Shown here piece after piece: positions 63,101-64,000 of a stretch of 64,000 bases of DNA (within the stretch, counting starts at the first letter, position 1; the number at the start of each line of letters is the position of its first letter). The translations under genes were made by a program, and so were the position numbers. This DNA comes from Amycolatopsis thermoflava N1165. Its GTDB lineage: Bacteria > Actinomycetota > Actinomycetes > Mycobacteriales > Pseudonocardiaceae. The notes below the pieces were generated by a model. That model was not told the origin of the DNA, ran no database searches, and saw only the letters and a list, made by a program, of their open reading frames with translations. The stretch covers positions 4,439,560-4,503,559 of the forward strand of contig NZ_KI421511.1 of assembly GCF_000473265.1 (NCBI RefSeq), read 5' to 3'.

Positions 63101-64000
63101 GGAGCTGTTCCAGAAGTGGCCGTAGAGCTTGCCGTCGGTGCCGACGTAGAGCACGGGCATGGCTCCGCCCGGGTTCGCCGCCCCCGGTGCGTCGTTGCCG
63201 GTGGAGAACAGCACGCCGCCGGCCGTGGTGGTGGTGCGGAACAGCAGCTCGACCGAGATCTGGTTGGTCCCGGTCACCGACTGGTCCGGCAGCCGGATGT
63301 AGCTGCTGGTGCCGTCCAGCCACTGGCTCTGGCTGCCGGTGAACGGCCCCGGGGTGGTGCCGCCCCCGCTACCGCGGACATAGGTCGCCTGCGACAGCGT
63401 CGGGTCACCGCCCACGGTGGTGCCGCTGGTCTCACCCAGCCGCCAGTTGGCGTGCGGGTCCGAGTCCACGACGCTGGTGGCGTAGCGGAACCCGTCACCC
63501 TCCACCGCGGGCAGGGTGTAGCTGGTGGTGCCGCCGTTGGTGTCGGTGTACTGGGCGACCCGGTCGGCGGCGGCGTTGTAGACCAGGTTGGCCGCGACGC
63601 TGCCGCCGGGGCGGGTGATCGTGGTCAGCTGGTTGCTCGCCGCGCGCGCCGCGTAGTGCTCGGCCACCGTCGTGGCACCGAGGGGCTGGTGGTAGAGCGC
63701 GACCTCGGCGATGGTGCCGGTGAAGTAGTTCCACGTCCCGGCCGGTTTCGCCGGCCACGCGCGGGTGGACACCGCGCCCACGCCGACGAAGTTGTAGGGG
63801 TCGATGTTGGCCAGCTGCCCGGCCATCGTGCCGACCGCGGCACCGTCGAGGTAGAGGGTCTGGGTGTTGTAGGCGCCGGAGAGCACCACGTGGTGCCACG
63901 CGCCGTTGTTCACCGCGGCCGGGGTGACGATGCCGTTGACGCTGCCGTTCCACAGATGCCCGTAGAGCTTGCCGTCGGTGCCCACGTACAGCACCGGCAT
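57092..64000 (-). CDS. LamG/RHS-repeat polymorphic toxin (5' end beyond the window)
   Basis: At least 2302 residues; the frame is open at the right edge inside a LamG domain. Counting from there, three LamG/concanavalin-like domains fill about residues 1-640 (each with MPVLYVGTDGKLYGH). RHS/YD repeats run from about 660 to 1930 (YDxxGR, GxVTxxTYD patterns). The RHS core end follows (GARWYDPTTGGFTSRDTAGL ... NPLTNTDPTGH, about 1935-1985). The variable tip is about 310 residues: a basic Gly/Lys/Pro linker and a C-terminal domain of about 150 residues with TTVYRVEGPGNARLD, FLNFGDERRAREFL, KTFKVPTSYVDRLR and IVPGSGGYYDVN. The tip is not assigned; YRVEG recalls the Arg of ADP-ribosyltransferase-like toxins. 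Third-position GC falls sharply in the last 400 bases. Confidence 0.85.
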   Translation of the reverse strand: MPVLYVGTDGKLYGHLWNGSVNGIVTPAAVNNGAWHHVVLSGAYNTQTLYLDGAAVGTMAGQLANIDPYNFVGVGAVSTRAWPAKPAGTWNYFTGTIAEVALYHQPLGATTVAEHYAARAASNQLTTITRPGGSVAANLVYNAAADRVAQYTDTNGGTTSYTLPAVEGDGFRYATSVVDSDPHANWRLGETSGTTVGGDPTLSQATYVRGSGGGTTPGPFTGSQSQWLDGTSSYIRLPDQSVTGTNQISVELLFRTTTTAGGVLFSTGNDAPGAANPGGAMPVLYVGTDGKLYGHFWNSSTTGIVTPGKVNTGAWQHVVLTGDHNTQTLYLNGNPVGTLSGEIKNIDPYAFVGAGAVNTMTWPARPTNNWGYLPGAVSNVALYSRSLPASEVSAHYSATTSKTSYLNAVRATGPTTLWGLEDANNSPIAVNDPATVTGSATATTPTSSPVMRGSTGFAFNGTSSYVRLPDRQARGRTRLAIEMWFQTTSPGVLYSTSANALPGVANPSGTMPVLYVGTDGKLYGHFWNGNVNGITTSAAVNDGKWHHVVLSGDVDTQRLYLDGNLAGTTTGAIDNLDRYELIGAGAVNGQNWPAKPAGTWSYFTGSIGEVAFYHRPLDSASVSTHYSAKVAAYQIQATDPAAKVTTYTYDPTRGGRLVTTTTPTGGTKVWGYDTGGFVNRTIDENGHTTRFANDARGNTLSRTVCRAAGPSDCYSSYRSYYLNTADPLDPRNDRVTEDRDARSDSATDNRYLTSYTYTPTGAVATVTQPPTNDGATRITSTVYTDGTEAAVGGGTQPPGLVEKVTNPKGGTSTYSYRANGDLAQVADSTGLVTSYGYDGIGRKTLQQIGATGQTGTDDTTYTYDGNSRLTVQTEPVTTNAVTGVTHQRRTTSVYNPNGTLASVTVDDVTGHDPARTTSYTYDNHARVETVTDPAGGVTTTNYDAFGAVIRAVDPVGVEFTATYTDARHQLATRTVKGFTGDGGAARDVVLESRAYDPAGRLASTTDAMGRTRAYTYYDDDLQATETLLGYTDPATNQTRDVQLARYTYTGAGQVAVATKAEGRYSTTTDYDRAGLVVGTTDRDGTTVLRSSALALDALGNPTREIHRNADGSTVADITHGYDTFGRETGRAVATSPTQALTTWITLDPRGNITSTVDPRGTVSGGNPAAYTTSTTYDAYNRPVTTTTPAVPVETNGQPASTVAPVSTTGYNAFGEVVDVRDPNGNVTHTDYDLAGRATATTLPPYTPPGATEPIIATQSIGYDLAGRVTSTTDGRGNTTTYGYDELGNQRRKTDPPALYGQAGGTWIATFDPLGEQLMVSDPTGAQTFATYDKLGNQITSTVVERQPSPTRNLTTRFTYDTLGSPTSVTTPSGVTTKATWDDLGNQLTAVSGAGKTTTSTYNGAGRITSVTNPLGEKTTTSYDWAGRLTSTADLDSAGTVLRTHGFGYDNAGNQTSSTDALGKTTTQTFDAGNRLTSVTRPVSATESITASYGYDAAGNITRATDGNNHTTVFTVTPWNLAESTIEPATAQQPNVADRTYTASYDRNGQIASLAKPGGVVITNSYDALGNITKQTGTGATVATPDRTFTYTARGDLRTVSAPGGTNTYTYDDRGNLISATGPSGDSSATYNDDNRLATATSTAGLTSYGYDTAGRLATAADPLTGAIASYGYDNDDQLTSIGYGTGNATRGFTYDPLGRLTSDTVKAPGGAVTASVSYGYDLEDHLTSKTTTGTAGAAANTYGYDDAGRLTSWTTGGTTTDYGWDGAGNLTRDGPDTATYNERNQLQTKGNTSYTYTARGTLNTRTNGGVTTELTFNAYDELTTDGTTTNTYDALNRLTTTGTTTLSYAGTGQSITNDGTTSYTYTPSGDLLGTKQGAAASLALTDLHTDLTALINPATGAVSGSRAYSPFGKVTNTGGTQTALGYQHQYTDPTSGNTNMGARWYDPTTGGFTSRDTAGLDPRDQNNANRYTYAANNPLTNTDPTGHGVCDLPWGWTGWAEAGQFIICNMILAPRDIIAGECESTLKRSDGSWCPGRGPRNGAYFSYTSTSRPQPIYSPSNRGKKNTPYSKTTSKGGKKKPIGGTPGKPGLSRDQVRQKRVDDDARRPHPRPPTSPTISDYIQDLIDDALNDPGIDLGPLDPNSVNGGDDPYQPDAIAPEINAPQGGMRIVNGDEDDLTTVYRVEGPGNARLDIGPDGSVEIKGNQMLFLNFGDERRAREFLRKRQRQGFMDTEIKTFKVPTSYVDRLRSEAVPEGMRRQFPLNPLVVDINQGFDQFGLRPRHFDDLRANIVPGSGGYYDVN
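62090..64000 (-). repeat. Three LamG-encoding repeats
   Basis: Three related blocks encode LamG domains. The DNA for the MPVLYVGTDGKLYGH segment recurs near 63955-64000, 63116-63161 and 62425-62470, and the blocks for HHVVLSG, TQTLYL and WPAKPAGTW recur with them. Spacing is unequal (about 840 and 690 bases) because one linker carries an extra RHS-like piece. High identity between blocks could allow recombination inside the gene. Confidence 0.75.

Overview
The window is roughly 70% GC with strong third-position GC bias. It carries a paralogue mix typical of a Pseudonocardiaceae actinomycete, most like Amycolatopsis: ECF41 and ECF42 sigma factors, a cytosolic multi-HAMP hybrid kinase, an SpoIIE phosphatase, LysR, TetR and LuxR regulators, a PF04672 methyltransferase and a class I lanthipeptide locus. 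Many start codons sit 5-7 nt behind a TANNNT box, the actinobacterial leaderless promoter layout. Family assignments come from reading motifs, without database searches.

Layout. 0-5.7 kb: membrane protein and multicopper oxidase; a broken IS481-type element with an intact 6-bp target duplication, inserted where two convergent genes end; amidohydrolase; secreted lipase; a decayed gene. 5.7-10 kb: a 3-hydroxybutyrate module (bdhA, MHS transporter, GAF-PucR regulator, small protein). 10-20 kb: thioredoxin, coiled-coil protein, TetR/flavin monooxygenase pair around a perfect palindrome, methyltransferase, LysR, ABC ATPase, nitroreductase, Glu/Leu-type dehydrogenase with a divergent LysR. Three genes here carry decayed copies of their own 3' ends just downstream. 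20-28 kb: STAS protein, a hybrid kinase with eight HAMP units, a SpoIIE phosphatase and an ECF41 sigma factor. 28-32 kb: small enzymes and a thiolase-like/enoyl-CoA hydratase fusion.

31.9-36.4 kb holds a compact class I lanthipeptide locus: split LanB in reverse domain order (elimination protein first, glutamylation protein second), a 52-residue precursor, then LanC. The precursor core has Ser/Cys spacing that can form nisin-like rings A and B. No transporter, protease or immunity gene is adjacent. Next, on the opposite strand, an ECF42 sigma factor is fused to a truncated tyrosine-recombinase-like domain and overlaps its DGPF (YCII) partner.

38.8-55.7 kb: housekeeping-type enzymes, membrane and secreted proteins, a further sigma factor, a LuxR/NlpC-P60/LuxR operon, a MalT-like regulator, and an epimerase/TetR pair with three operator copies. 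At 55.9 kb lies a tRNA-Ala(GGC) gene lacking its 5' third, backed by a strong terminator. This is the expected scar of an element integrated in a tRNA gene, with the element extending to the right. That side has lower GC at first and then encodes a polymorphic toxin: a very large LamG/RHS protein (its start lies beyond the window) with a low-GC toxin tip and an overlapping putative immunity gene.
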